Source: Exobacillus caeni (GTDB lineage Bacteria; Bacillota; Bacilli; Bacillales; Guptibacillaceae). Taken from it: DNA of 33,218 nucleotides. The stretch lies in contig NZ_SWLG01000029.1 in assembly GCF_005747095.1 (NCBI RefSeq), positions 1 through 33,218 of the forward strand. The letters are read 5' to 3'. Below, piece after piece: positions 19,582 to 28,389 of the stretch. The notes under the pieces are model-generated. The model was not told where the DNA came from. It searched no databases and saw only the letters and a list, made by a program, of their open reading frames with translations. Position 1 is the stretch's first letter. Every line of letters begins with the position of its first letter. The position numbers were made by a program, and so were the translations under genes.

Positions 19582-19591
19582 TGTAAACTTT

Positions 19592-19622
19592 AAGCTTTCC
19601 TATTATATGGAGGGCTTTTTTT
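19592..19622 (+). terminator. purR-ridA intrinsic terminator
   Basis: AAGCTTTCC (19592-19600) pairs with GGAGGGCTT (19609-19617), two G-U pairs, then T run. Confidence 0.8.
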
Positions 19623-19634
19623 ACTCTCATAAAC

Positions 19635-19694
19635 GAGGTAGATTGCGGCTCACCGCCCGCGGAAAGCGAGCAACCTGAAGCGGAAGTCAACCTC
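19635..19694. repeat. GC-rich intergenic repeat with internal palindromes
   Basis: A ~60-nt GC-rich block in an otherwise AT-rich gap. It contains GCGGctcaCCGC (19645-19656), the palindrome CCGCGG (19657-19662), and outer arms AGGTAGATTGC (19636-19646) and GAAGTCAACCT (19683-19693) that are partly complementary. I recall similar GCCCGCGGAAAGCGAGCA blocks scattered between genes in Bacillaceae, but could not search. There is no ORF. Confidence 0.5.
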
Positions 19695-19839
19695 TCCTCT
19701 GCTTAAATAGCAACAAAGATTGTGAACAGACTTGTATTTAAATCACTTTCTTTGGTGATGAAGTTTATTTTAATAACGATAGTATTTTTTCGCATCCATA
19801 AACCCTTTCAAATATTTTTAATATTTTTTAAAATTTAGA

Positions 19840-19868
19840 GAAGGATTTGCATAGGAATGAACGAATAT
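19840..19868 (+). promoter_or_regulatory. spoVG sigma-H promoter
   Basis: GAAGGATTT (19840-19848) matches the sigma-H -35 RNAGGAWWW. AACGAATAT (19860-19868) matches the -10 RNNGAATWW, with 11 bp between them. Both are perfect. The region upstream (about 19740-19835) is very AT-rich, as in the AbrB-bound region of B. subtilis spoVG. Confidence 0.85.
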
Positions 19869-19909
19869 TGATATATGCTCTAATTTATGGAAAAAGGTGG
19901 TGTACTTCA

Positions 19910-20200
19910 ATGGAAGTTACTGATGTGCGTTTAAGACGTGTAAATACGGAAGGCCGTATGCGTGCGATTGCTTCGATTACAATTGATCATGAGTTTGTAG
20001 TTCATGATATTCGTGTCATTGATGGAAATAATGGCATGTTTGTAGCAATGCCAAGTAAAAGGACTCCAGACGGAGAATTCCGTGATATAGCTCACCCGAT
20101 CTCCTCAAACACAAGGGAGAAGATTCAAACAGCAGTGCTGGCTGAATATCATCGTGTTGGGGAAATGGAAGCTGCATACGAAGAAGCCGGTGCTTCATAA
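19910..20200 (+). CDS. spoVG: SpoVG, RNA/DNA-binding regulator
   Basis: Small regulator needed for asymmetric septation control and cortex formation in Bacillus; homologues bind RNA and DNA. The 96 residues are nearly identical to B. subtilis SpoVG over [36 protein letters not shown] and [21 protein letters not shown] chose ATG 19910 (AAAGGTGG, 9 nt spacing); a longer frame begins upstream inside the sigma-H promoter. The sigma-H promoter and AbrB, both in this window, make it a transition-state gene. A perfect terminator follows. Confidence 0.97.
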   Translation: MEVTDVRLRRVNTEGRMRAIASITIDHEFVVHDIRVIDGNNGMFVAMPSKRTPDGEFRDIAHPISSNTREKIQTAVLAEYHRVGEMEAAYEEAGAS

Positions 20201-20229
20201 AACCTGATCAATTAAGATCAGGTTTTTTT
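20201..20229 (+). terminator. spoVG intrinsic terminator
   Basis: AACCTGATC (20201-20209) pairs perfectly with GATCAGGTT (20216-20224), then T run. Confidence 0.9.
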
Positions 20230-20334
20230 ATTTTCATGGTGGGGTAAACCTTTTCTGTGGTCTTACATAAATTCCAATAATCAAATTCCACTTATGGAAA
20301 TTGTTTCAAATACGTGATATTTCGCGGTTCTTTC

Positions 20335-20363
20335 TTGAAAAGGACCTTTTTTTGAGATATAGT
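20335..20363 (+). promoter_or_regulatory. glmU-prs sigma-A promoter
   Basis: TTGAAA (20335-20340) and TATAGT (20358-20363) are separated by 17 bp. The start would lie about 30 nt before glmU. Confidence 0.65.
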
Positions 20364-20398
20364 CATAGTGGAAAATAGGAAGTAATGGAGGATATTCG

Positions 20399-21760
20399 AT
20401 GAATAGATATGCAGTCGTATTAGCTGCTGGCCAGGGAACAAGAATGAAATCAAAATTATATAAAGTTCTCCATCCTGTTTGCGGCAAGCCGATGGTCGAG
20501 CATGTAGTTGATAATCTGTCAAAGCTAAATCTTGATAAGATTGTAACGATTATTGGCCATGGAGCTGAGAAAGTGGAAGAACAGCTGCAGGATCGTGTGA
20601 AATATGCCATGCAGGAAGAACAGCTTGGAACAGGACATGCGGTTATGCAAGCCGCAGATCAGTTAAGCGGAAAAGAAGGGGTTACCATTGTAGTATGCGG
20701 TGACACGCCATTGATCACAGCTGAAACGATGGAAGCGCTTTTGTCGCATCATGAGAATGAGAGTGCTAAAGCTTCTATTCTTACTGCTGAGCCAGAAGAT
20801 CCAACCGGTTATGGAAGAATCGTTCGAAACTCCGAAGGGCTCGTGGAGCGTATCGTTGAACACAAGGATGCGACAGAACAAGAACGTAAAATCAAAGAGA
20901 TCAATACTGGCATTTTCTGCTTCGATAATAAAGAACTTTTCGAGGCGTTAAAGCATGTAAATAATGATAACGTCCAGGGTGAATACTATTTACCGGATGT
21001 CATTGAAATCCTGCAAAAGCGTGGAGAAAAAGTAGCGGCTTTTAAAACCCCGCATTTTAATGAAACGATCGGGGTCAATGACAGGGTTGCACTTGCACGG
21101 GCGGAACGTTTATTAAAGCAAAGGATAAATGAACAGCATATGAGAAACGGGGTTACGATCATTGATCCTGAGAACACTTATATTTCTGCTGATGCACAAA
21201 TTGGCCACGACACTGTTATTTATCCAGGAACAACGATTCTAGGAGAAACGAAGATCGGAGAAGATTGTATTATTGGTCCTCAAACAGAGATCAAAGATAG
21301 TAGTATTGGTAATGAAGCTACCATCAAGCAATCCGTTGTCCATGATAGTGAAGTAGGCAATGCTGTGAAGATCGGCCCGTTTGCACATGTTCGCCCTCAA
21401 TCAATAATAGGTGAAGAAGTGAAAGTTGGGAACTTTGTTGAAATCAAAAAGTCTAAAATGGAAAAAGGAAGTAAGGCTTCTCACTTAAGTTATATCGGTG
21501 ATGCAGAAATCGGTAAAGAAGTTAATCTGGGCTGCGGCTCTATAACAGTTAACTATGATGGCAAAAACAAGCATCTAACAAAAGTGGAAGACGGCGCATT
21601 TATTGGCTGCAACGTAAACTTAGTCGCACCAGTTACAGTTGGAAAAGACGCTTTTGTAGCAGCTGGTTCTACGATAACAGAGGATGTTCCGTCCGAATCA
21701 CTGTCAATCGCTCGCTCTCGCCAAACAAATAAAGAAGATTATTTAAAAAAGAATAAATAA
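20399..21760 (+). CDS. glmU: Bifunctional GlmU: GlcNAc-1-P uridyltransferase and GlcN-1-P acetyltransferase
   Basis: Makes UDP-GlcNAc for peptidoglycan and teichoic acids. The 453 residues have an N-terminal pyrophosphorylase domain ([13 protein letters not shown] at 8-20, then GTGHAVMQA and VVCGDTPLI) and a C-terminal left-handed beta-helix of hexapeptide repeats (about 250-440). The acetyltransferase segment [11 protein letters not shown] precedes [11 protein letters not shown]. The length is near B. subtilis GlmU (456). GGAGGATATTCG precedes ATG 20399. prs follows after 29 nt, so the two are co-transcribed. Confidence 0.97.
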   Translation: MNRYAVVLAAGQGTRMKSKLYKVLHPVCGKPMVEHVVDNLSKLNLDKIVTIIGHGAEKVEEQLQDRVKYAMQEEQLGTGHAVMQAADQLSGKEGVTIVVCGDTPLITAETMEALLSHHENESAKASILTAEPEDPTGYGRIVRNSEGLVERIVEHKDATEQERKIKEINTGIFCFDNKELFEALKHVNNDNVQGEYYLPDVIEILQKRGEKVAAFKTPHFNETIGVNDRVALARAERLLKQRINEQHMRNGVTIIDPENTYISADAQIGHDTVIYPGTTILGETKIGEDCIIGPQTEIKDSSIGNEATIKQSVVHDSEVGNAVKIGPFAHVRPQSIIGEEVKVGNFVEIKKSKMEKGSKASHLSYIGDAEIGKEVNLGCGSITVNYDGKNKHLTKVEDGAFIGCNVNLVAPVTVGKDAFVAAGSTITEDVPSESLSIARSRQTNKEDYLKKNK

Positions 21761-21789
21761 GAACATTTTTATTGGAGGGGTATCGGCCA

Positions 21790-22743
21790 ATGGCTAGTTA
21801 TTTAGATCCAAACTTGAAAGTTTTCACATTAAACTCAAACCCAGATCTAGCTGAACAAATCGTAGAACATATCGGAGTTAAGATGGGTAAATGTTCGGTT
21901 ACTCGATTCAGTGATGGAGAAATCCAGATCAATATCGAAGAAAGTATTCGCGGATGTGATGTTTATGTGATCCAGTCTACTTCTGCTCCGGTTAATGAAC
22001 ATATCATGGAGCTCTTGATCATGGTAGATGCATTGAAGCGTGCTTCTGCTAAAACAATCAACGTTGTTTTACCGTATTATGGATATGCTAGGCAGGATCG
22101 TAAAGCAAGATCCCGTGAGCCCATAACAGCCAAATTGGTCGCAAATCTTCTTGAAGTTGCTGGCGTTACACGCGTAATTACACTTGATCTTCATGCGACC
22201 CAAATTCAAGGGTTCTTCGATATCCCTGTTGACCAATTACTTGGTGTGCCGATTCTTGCTAAACACTTTAGGGAAAAGAATCTTGAAGATATCGTAATCG
22301 TTTCTCCTGACCATGGAGGGGTTACAAGGGCAAGAAAGCTTGCAGATCGTCTCAAAGCTCCAATCGCGATTATCGATAAAAGGCGCCCGCGTCCAAACGT
22401 GGCAGAAGTAATGAATATTGTTGGTAATATTGAAGGGAAAACAGCCATCATTATCGATGATATAATTGACACTGCAGGGACGATTACATTAGCTTCCAAT
22501 GCGCTTGTCGAGAATGGGGCAAAAGAAGTATATGCTTGCTGTACGCATCCGGTATTATCCGGCCCTGCCATTGAAAGAATCCAAAACTCTAAGATTAAAG
22601 AATTAGTGATTACAAATACGATTCCACTTCCAGAAGAAAAAATGATCGATAAAATCACACAGTTGTCCGTGGCGCCGCTGTTAGGTGAAGCAATCATCCG
22701 CGTTCATGAGCAGCTTTCTGTAAGCAAGCTCTTCGACGAATAA
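21790..22743 (+). CDS. prs: Ribose-phosphate pyrophosphokinase (PRPP synthase)
   Basis: Makes PRPP from ribose-5-phosphate and ATP for purine, pyrimidine, His, Trp and NAD synthesis; PRPP is also the effector of PurR encoded nearby. The 317 residues equal the B. subtilis length. Marks: [44 protein letters not shown] and the PRPP loop DDIIDTAGT beginning at Asp223. I chose ATG 21790 (GGAGGGG with 9 nt spacing). An in-frame start at 21772 would add six residues over the ribosome binding site. Confidence 0.97.
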   Translation: MASYLDPNLKVFTLNSNPDLAEQIVEHIGVKMGKCSVTRFSDGEIQINIEESIRGCDVYVIQSTSAPVNEHIMELLIMVDALKRASAKTINVVLPYYGYARQDRKARSREPITAKLVANLLEVAGVTRVITLDLHATQIQGFFDIPVDQLLGVPILAKHFREKNLEDIVIVSPDHGGVTRARKLADRLKAPIAIIDKRRPRPNVAEVMNIVGNIEGKTAIIIDDIIDTAGTITLASNALVENGAKEVYACCTHPVLSGPAIERIQNSKIKELVITNTIPLPEEKMIDKITQLSVAPLLGEAIIRVHEQLSVSKLFDE

Positions 22744-22744
22744 G

Positions 22745-22770
22745 GTTTAGATTGGCCTGAATAAGGGTAT
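22745..22770 (+). promoter_or_regulatory. ctc sigma-B promoter
   Basis: GTTTAG (22745-22750) and GGGTAT (22765-22770), spaced 14 bp, match the general-stress sigma-B consensus GTTTAA/GGGTAT with one difference. B. subtilis ctc is a classic sigma-B gene at the same place. Confidence 0.85.
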
Positions 22771-22816
22771 ATCATATAAAGATATCTAAAAACGTATTCA
22801 GGAAGGTGATGAACTA

Positions 22817-23488
22817 ATGGATGCAACATTAAAAGCAGAGGATAGAGCGGTCACAACCAGAGCTCACTTAAGGGAAATCCGCAAAAACGAGGGATTGCCG
22901 GGTGTACTATATGGAAAAGATCGGAAAAGCGCCCCCGTTTCTGTCGATGCCAATGAATTTTTCAAAGTGTATCGTCAGGTAGGGAAAAATGGCGTTATCT
23001 CACTAGACTTTGCTGACCAGGGGAAGTATCCAGTTATGGTTCATGAACTGCAGTATGATTCAATCAAAGGAACGCTGGTGCACGTGGACTTTTTCTCCGT
23101 TGACTTAAATAAAGAGGTCGATGCAGATGTTCCTGTACAGATTGTTGGAGAAGCTGCAGGAGTAAAAGAAGGCGGAGTCCTTCAGCATATGCTACATGAC
23201 ATTACTGTTCGTGCCAAACCAAATGATTTCCCTGACAGCATTTCTGTTAATGTGGAAAAACTTGAAATTGGGGATACCCTTCAAGTTGGAGATCTCGAAA
23301 AATCTGGCAAATATGAAATTCAAGCTGATGATGAAGAGCCGATCGTTTCAGTCGTTCCTCCTTCCAAAGAGCCGGAAGAAACAGAGGAAGAGGAAGACAC
23401 TGGGGAAGCAGCAGGCGTTGTCAGCGGTCAGGTTGAGGATAACGAAGATAAAGAAGACAGTGGTCAGGAAGAGAATACAGAAGAATAA
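22817..23488 (+). CDS. ctc: General stress protein Ctc, ribosomal protein bL25 family
   Basis: Binds 5S rRNA in the 50S subunit, particularly under stress. The 223 residues consist of an L25-type N-domain (about 1-92: RAHLREIRKNEGLPGVLYGK ...), the TL5/CTC C-terminal beta domain (about 95-180) and a very acidic tail of ~40 residues rich in Glu/Asp (from about 181). It is longer than B. subtilis Ctc (about 204), mainly through that tail. AGGAAGGTGATG precedes ATG 22817. The sigma-B promoter lies in the prs-ctc gap. A perfect palindromic terminator follows. Confidence 0.95.
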   Translation: MDATLKAEDRAVTTRAHLREIRKNEGLPGVLYGKDRKSAPVSVDANEFFKVYRQVGKNGVISLDFADQGKYPVMVHELQYDSIKGTLVHVDFFSVDLNKEVDADVPVQIVGEAAGVKEGGVLQHMLHDITVRAKPNDFPDSISVNVEKLEIGDTLQVGDLEKSGKYEIQADDEEPIVSVVPPSKEPEETEEEEDTGEAAGVVSGQVEDNEDKEDSGQEENTEE

Positions 23489-23492
23489 AGGG

Positions 23493-23522
23493 AAAGGCGT
23501 AACCTGCAGGTTACGCCTTTTT
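23493..23522 (+). terminator. ctc intrinsic terminator
   Basis: A perfect 14-bp inverted repeat (23493-23506 with 23507-23520), AAAGGCGTAACCTG and its complement, ending in a short T run. The A's before the stem allow it to act on the other strand too. Confidence 0.85.
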
Positions 23523-23695
23523 AACCATGTAATCATGCTCCTTATGTATTACTAAGCGAGAAATGCATGAAAGCTTAAAGTTACCCATAAAATGAGATAT
23601 CGGAAAATTAATGTTTGCAAAAAGATTATTGAAGTCATATGGTAGATAGGAGAACCAGGTGCGAAAGCAAGCAGGTTGAAAGTGAGGAAGGAATT

Positions 23696-24256
23696 GTGAA
23701 ATTAATCGTTGGACTTGGAAATCCGGGTAGAAAATATGAAGACACCCGTCACAACATTGGATTTAAAGTGATCGACCAATTATCAGAAAAGCTGGGGATT
23801 GAGCTCGATAATAAAAAATTTAACGGGATCTACGGGAAAAAGAATATAGAAGGAGAATCCATTTTCCTGTTGAAACCTTACACATATATGAATTTATCTG
23901 GAGAATCAGTACGCCCTATAATGGATTACTTTGATATTCCACTCGAGGATTTACTGGTTGTTTATGATGATCTTGATTTGCCAGTCGGAAAGATTCGCCT
24001 GAGGCAAAAGGGGAGTGCCGGAGGGCATAATGGAATAAAATCATTGATCGCACACTTGAACAGCCAGGATTTTAAGAGAATCAGAATTGGGGTCGACCGT
24101 CCGCCATCTGGCATGTCGGTTCCTGACTATGTGTTGAGTAGGTTTAGAAAAGAGGAAGAAGACCAGATTAAGAATGCAGTTAATAAATCTGCAGCAGCCA
24201 GTGAAAAGTGGATAAACACACCTTTTTTAGAAGTCATGAATGAATTTAACCAATGA
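23696..24256 (+). CDS. pth: Peptidyl-tRNA hydrolase (SpoVC)
   Basis: Releases tRNA from dropped-off peptidyl-tRNA; essential in B. subtilis, where it is called SpoVC. The 186 residues carry the active-site Asn9 and His19 ([17 protein letters not shown]), Asn66, Asp91 (VVYDDLDLP) and Asn112 (AGGHNGIKS). I chose GTG 23696, with GTGAGGAAGG upstream, because it gives the canonical [11 protein letters not shown]. An ATG at 23639 is in frame but adds 19 residues unlike the family. The leader contains a motif shared with the yabE leader. Confidence 0.95.
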   Translation: MKLIVGLGNPGRKYEDTRHNIGFKVIDQLSEKLGIELDNKKFNGIYGKKNIEGESIFLLKPYTYMNLSGESVRPIMDYFDIPLEDLLVVYDDLDLPVGKIRLRQKGSAGGHNGIKSLIAHLNSQDFKRIRIGVDRPPSGMSVPDYVLSRFRKEEEDQIKNAVNKSAAASEKWINTPFLEVMNEFNQ

Positions 24257-24269
24257 ATAGATTCCAAGC

Positions 24270-24304
24270 TTAACGTCCATACTAGGAAAAGAAATGGATG
24301 TTAA
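24270..24304 (+). other. Hairpin ending in the fin ribosome binding site
   Basis: TTAACGTCCAT (24270-24280) pairs over 11 bp (one G-U) with ATGGATGTTAA (24294-24304). The 3' arm overlaps the first bases of AAGGAGG (24303-24309), the fin ribosome binding site. No T run follows, so it is not a simple terminator. It may tune fin translation or process the pth-fin mRNA. Confidence 0.5.
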
Positions 24305-24318
24305 GGAGGACTTTTCAT

Positions 24319-24549
24319 ATGACTATCACCTATCAGTGCCGCCACTGCGGACAAGAGGTAGGAAAGCTTGAACAACAAAGTTGTACGATAGATAAGCTGG
24401 GATTTAACCAGTTGACGAACCAGGAACGGCAGGAAATGATTGAATATCATAACGATGGTACCATGACGGTGAAAACGATTTGTGAAGATTGCCAGGAAGC
24501 TTTAGAGAGAAACCCTCATTATCATCAATTGCACTCTTTTATTCAATAA
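24319..24549 (+). CDS. fin: Fin (YabK), anti-sigma-F factor
   Basis: Small zinc-ribbon protein that inhibits sigma-F-directed RNA polymerase in the forespore and helps the switch to sigma-G. The 76 residues equal the B. subtilis length. Zinc ligands are Cys7 and Cys10 (CRHC) and Cys55 and Cys58 (CEDC). The C-terminal ALERNPHYHQLHSFIQ is a family hallmark. ATG 24319 follows AAGGAGG. Together with csfB/Gin at 1122 the window encodes two anti-sigma switches of the forespore. A hairpin precedes it and a terminator follows. Confidence 0.95.
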   Translation: MTITYQCRHCGQEVGKLEQQSCTIDKLGFNQLTNQERQEMIEYHNDGTMTVKTICEDCQEALERNPHYHQLHSFIQ

Positions 24550-24551
24550 GC

Positions 24552-24578
24552 GCTTTGGGTTTTTCCAAAGCATTTTTG
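24552..24578 (+). terminator. fin intrinsic terminator
   Basis: GCTTTGG (24552-24558) pairs with CCAAAGC (24565-24571), then ATTTTTG. Confidence 0.75.
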
Positions 24579-24677
24579 CGTTGTTTTGGCTCTTTAAAAA
24601 AGTTTGGTTTTAATAGATGAAAATGAAAGAAACCTTACACCACGACCCGTTAGTTTGAGAGGGGAGAAAATCAAAAT

Positions 24678-27600
24678 ATGTTAGGACTTCGAAATTACTT
24701 CAGTAAAGGCGATGAGGTTCAAACGTTACTAGATGGAATCGATGGGGGGCTAAAAGAGCAGCTGGTTTCCGGACTATCAGGTTCAGCCAGGATGCTATTA
24801 ATAGCTTCTCTTTATAATGCGACAAAACGCTCTACATTGATTATTACCCACAACCTATACCAGGCTCAAAAGTTATATGAGGACTTGACAGATCTGGTAG
24901 ATCCAAAAGAAGTTTTTCTATACCCGGTAAATGAACTGATATCCTCAGAAATTGCGATTGCAAGCCCGGAGCTCAGGGGCCAGAGGATTGAAGTGCTCAA
25001 TCACTGGAGCGAGAGCCAGAGCGGCATCGTCATTGCTCCGATATCTGGAGTAAGGCGGTATTTGCCGCCAAAGGAAGTTTGGAGAAAAGGACAGTTAACG
25101 TTCCATATCGGTGATGATATTAACCTGGAAGAAACATTAAAAAGGCTTGTTGCAATTGGTTATGAAAGAACGGCTATGGTTGCAACACCGGGAGAATTCA
25201 GTGTCCGCGGTGGAATCATCGACATCTATCCGCTAACGGAGAGCCATCCGGTCCGAATCGAACTATTCGACACAGAAGTGGACTCCATTCGTTATTTTAA
25301 TATCGAAAACCAGCGGTCTGAGGACAAAACAGATTCGGTAACGATTGGCCCTGCCGAGGAAGTGATTCTTTTTCCGGAGAATTATGAACAGGGTGCAACT
25401 AAACTTGAAGCACAGCTTGGCAAAACACTTAAAAAAGTAAAAGATAATAAAGCAAAAGAAAATTTGAATGAACATATTAATTATGAGATCGGGCAGCTAA
25501 AACGGCAGGAGGCATTCCAGGGACTTTATAAATATATGTCTTTTTATTATGAGAATCCTGCAAGTTTGCTAGATTATATGCCGGAAAATGGAACGGTAGT
25601 TTTTGATGAAGTAAGCAGGGTCCAGGAAATGTCGTCAGACCTCGACAAAGAAGAGGCGGAATGGCAGACAGCGCTCTTAAAGCAGGGAGAAATCGTCGCT
25701 GATCTTTCGTTATCTCGTCATTACGATGATCTATTTGGGAAGATTAAGCAATCCGTCATTTACCTTTCTCTGTTTTTGCGACATGTTCCGCATACGAATC
25801 CAGAAAATATCATTAATGTCTCTTGTAAATCGATGCAGAACTTTCACGGGCAGATGAACGTGTTGAAAGGCGAACTCGAACGCTGGAAAAAGGGGAAGTT
25901 TGCAGTTGTGTTTCTTGCTCCTAACCAGGAGAGGGCAAAACGGTTCGAACGGGTGCTGGACGATTACGAAATCGATGCATTGATAACAGACCCAGACGCT
26001 CCGTTAACACACGGAAGCTATCAAATCCTAATCGGAGATCTGAGCGGCGGTTTTGAATTGCCGATGCAAAAGCTTGCAGTGTTAACAGAAGCAGAGGTGT
26101 TCACAACCAAAACCAGGAAGCCGCGCAGAACTCAAAAATTATCAAATGCTGAGCGCATCAAAACATATACAGAGCTAAAAGTAGGAGACTATGTTGTCCA
26201 TGTTAATCATGGAATCGGGAAATACCTTGGCATTAAAACGCTAGAAATTAACGGGATTCATAAAGATTACCTTTATATTAGCTATTCTGGAAACGATAAC
26301 CTGTATGTTCCTGTCGATCAAATTGACCAGGTTCAAAAATATGTTGCTTCGGAAGGAAAAGAACCCAAGATTTACAAGCTTGGCGGCAATGACTGGAAGA
26401 AGGTTAAACGTAAAGTCCAGTCATCTGTCCAGGATATTGCTGATGATCTTATCAAGCTTTATGCAGAGAGAGAGGCAAGCAAAGGCCATCGATATCCTAA
26501 AGATGACGAAGCGCAGCGGGAATTTGAAGCTTCTTTCCCTTATCAAGAAACAGAAGACCAACTCCGTGCTATTCAAGAAATTAAAGAGGATATGGAAAAA
26601 GAAAGGCCGATGGACCGACTGCTGTGCGGCGATGTAGGATACGGAAAAACCGAAGTTGCAGTAAGGGCTGCTTTTAAAGCGATCATGGATGGAAAACAGG
26701 TTGCTATTCTCGTTCCGACAACGATCCTTGCCCAGCAGCACTTTGAAACGCTTCGCGAACGGTTTGCAGACCATCCGATCAACATCGGGCTGTTAAGCAG
26801 ATTCCGTTCCAGGAAAGAACAAAACGAAACGCTTAAAGGATTGAAAAATGGCTCGATCGATGTGGTAGTTGGAACGCATCGGATCCTTTCTAAAGACATT
26901 AAGTATAACGATCTCGGCTTACTCATCGTCGATGAAGAGCAGCGTTTCGGTGTAACCCACAAAGAAAAGATAAAACGAATGAAAGCTAACGTGGACGTAC
27001 TTACGTTAACAGCTACACCGATCCCGAGGACACTCCATATGTCATTACTTGGTGTAAGGGACCTTTCCGTGATCGAAACGCCTCCTGAAAACCGTTTTCC
27101 GGTTCAGACTTATGTAGCTGAGTTCAGTGCCGCCCTTGCCAGGGAGGCGATAGAGCGTGAATTGGCACGAGGCGGCCAGGTGTATTTCCTCTATAACCGT
27201 GTGGAGGATATCGACCGGATGACGGAGCAAATCCGTTCGCTCGTACCGGATGCAAAGGTTGCATTTGCACATGGACAAATGAGTGAATCTGAACTAGAGT
27301 CTGTCATGATCGATTTTCTTGATGGCAATTATGATGTGTTAGTGAGCACAACGATTATTGAAACAGGAGTCGATATTCCTAATGTGAACACACTCATTGT
27401 ATATAATGGCGATAAAATGGGGCTTTCACAACTTTACCAGCTACGTGGCCGTGTAGGAAGGTCAAACAGAGTAGCATACGCCTATATTACTTATCAAAGG
27501 GACAAAGTATTGACTGAAGTTGCAGAAAAGCGACTTCAGGCAATCAAGGAATTCACCGAACTTGGTTCTGGTTTTAAAATTGCGATGCGCGATCTGTCTA

Positions 27601-28211
27601 TTCGTGGTGCCGGGAACCTCCTTGGTGCAGAACAGCACGGATTTATCGATTCGGTTGGCTTTGACCTTTACTCTGAAATGCTGCGCGAAGCAATCGAAGA
27701 AAGAAAAGGGAACAAACCGAAAGAAACGCCTTTCTCTGTGGAAATCGAGATTGATGTAGACGCATATATTCCGCAAAGCTACATTCAGGATGAACGGCAG
27801 AAAATCGATATGTACAAACGGTTTAAAGGATTAAAGTCATTGAAGGATGTAATTGACCTTCAAGATGAAATGCTCGACAGATTTGGCGATTTTCCTGAAG
27901 AAGTAGAATATCTATTCTCTATTGCAAGAATCAAGGAGTTCGCAAGGCGCTTGAAAGTGGAGTCTGTTACCCAAAGAAAACAGGATATCGTTCTAACGTT
28001 TTCTGAAGACGCAAGGGAAATCGTAAAGGGTGAAGATATTTTTGAAATCGCGAATGAATATGGAAGAAAGGTTTCGCTTGGAGCAGACGGAAACAAAGTA
28101 AAGCTGGCAGTAAAAGGTCGCGGCATGGAGATGAACGAACAAGTAACCCTTGTTGAAAAGATACTGGAAAAAATTACAAAAACCGGAAGAAAGACGAGGA
28201 ATGCTGGATAA
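24678..28211 (+). CDS. mfd: Transcription-repair coupling factor
   Basis: ATP-driven translocase that removes RNA polymerase stalled at lesions and recruits UvrA. The 1177 residues equal B. subtilis Mfd. Domains: a UvrB-like N-terminal module (about 1-340), a species-variable domain, the CarD-like RNA-polymerase-interacting domain (about 495-560, KVGDYVVHVNHGIGKYLG), and the RecG-like helicase with Walker A GDVGYGKT near 650-658 and DEEQ near 752-755. The TTTIIETGVDIPN and QLRGRVGRS motifs follow, then the C-terminal D7/TRCF domain. It has a GAGGGGAG ribosome binding site. fin lies upstream and spoVT downstream, as in B. subtilis. Confidence 0.98.
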   Translation: MLGLRNYFSKGDEVQTLLDGIDGGLKEQLVSGLSGSARMLLIASLYNATKRSTLIITHNLYQAQKLYEDLTDLVDPKEVFLYPVNELISSEIAIASPELRGQRIEVLNHWSESQSGIVIAPISGVRRYLPPKEVWRKGQLTFHIGDDINLEETLKRLVAIGYERTAMVATPGEFSVRGGIIDIYPLTESHPVRIELFDTEVDSIRYFNIENQRSEDKTDSVTIGPAEEVILFPENYEQGATKLEAQLGKTLKKVKDNKAKENLNEHINYEIGQLKRQEAFQGLYKYMSFYYENPASLLDYMPENGTVVFDEVSRVQEMSSDLDKEEAEWQTALLKQGEIVADLSLSRHYDDLFGKIKQSVIYLSLFLRHVPHTNPENIINVSCKSMQNFHGQMNVLKGELERWKKGKFAVVFLAPNQERAKRFERVLDDYEIDALITDPDAPLTHGSYQILIGDLSGGFELPMQKLAVLTEAEVFTTKTRKPRRTQKLSNAERIKTYTELKVGDYVVHVNHGIGKYLGIKTLEINGIHKDYLYISYSGNDNLYVPVDQIDQVQKYVASEGKEPKIYKLGGNDWKKVKRKVQSSVQDIADDLIKLYAEREASKGHRYPKDDEAQREFEASFPYQETEDQLRAIQEIKEDMEKERPMDRLLCGDVGYGKTEVAVRAAFKAIMDGKQVAILVPTTILAQQHFETLRERFADHPINIGLLSRFRSRKEQNETLKGLKNGSIDVVVGTHRILSKDIKYNDLGLLIVDEEQRFGVTHKEKIKRMKANVDVLTLTATPIPRTLHMSLLGVRDLSVIETPPENRFPVQTYVAEFSAALAREAIERELARGGQVYFLYNRVEDIDRMTEQIRSLVPDAKVAFAHGQMSESELESVMIDFLDGNYDVLVSTTIIETGVDIPNVNTLIVYNGDKMGLSQLYQLRGRVGRSNRVAYAYITYQRDKVLTEVAEKRLQAIKEFTELGSGFKIAMRDLSIRGAGNLLGAEQHGFIDSVGFDLYSEMLREAIEERKGNKPKETPFSVEIEIDVDAYIPQSYIQDERQKIDMYKRFKGLKSLKDVIDLQDEMLDRFGDFPEEVEYLFSIARIKEFARRLKVESVTQRKQDIVLTFSEDAREIVKGEDIFEIANEYGRKVSLGADGNKVKLAVKGRGMEMNEQVTLVEKILEKITKTGRKTRNAG

Positions 28212-28232
28212 AGGCAGGCTGTTTTGCTGCCT
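28212..28232 (+). terminator. Weak hairpin after mfd
   Basis: AGGCAG (28212-28217) pairs with CTGCCT (28227-28232) and is followed by GTTAATT, which is a poor T tail. It may be a weak terminator. Confidence 0.35.
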
Positions 28233-28269
28233 GTTAATTGGATGATTAAAACAATTTTGACATGATTGT

Positions 28270-28298
28270 GAATAGATATGGCACGACGACGGATAATA
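28270..28298 (+). promoter_or_regulatory. spoVT sigma-G-like promoter
   Basis: GAATA (28270-28274) matches the sigma-G -35 GHATR. GATAATA (28292-28298) differs from the -10 CATNHTA only in its first base, with 17 bp between them. spoVT is sigma-G dependent in B. subtilis. Confidence 0.55.
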
Positions 28299-28389
28299 AA
28301 AGAAAGAAATTGGTACTCACCCCACAAAAAGAGAAAAAATCCGTTAAAATTCAGTATCCAACAACCTTGATGAAAGTGAGGCAACTTAG

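Noticed and set aside
22206-22697. Minus-strand frame of 163 codons inside prs
   Set aside because: Shadow of a highly conserved gene; no independent evidence.
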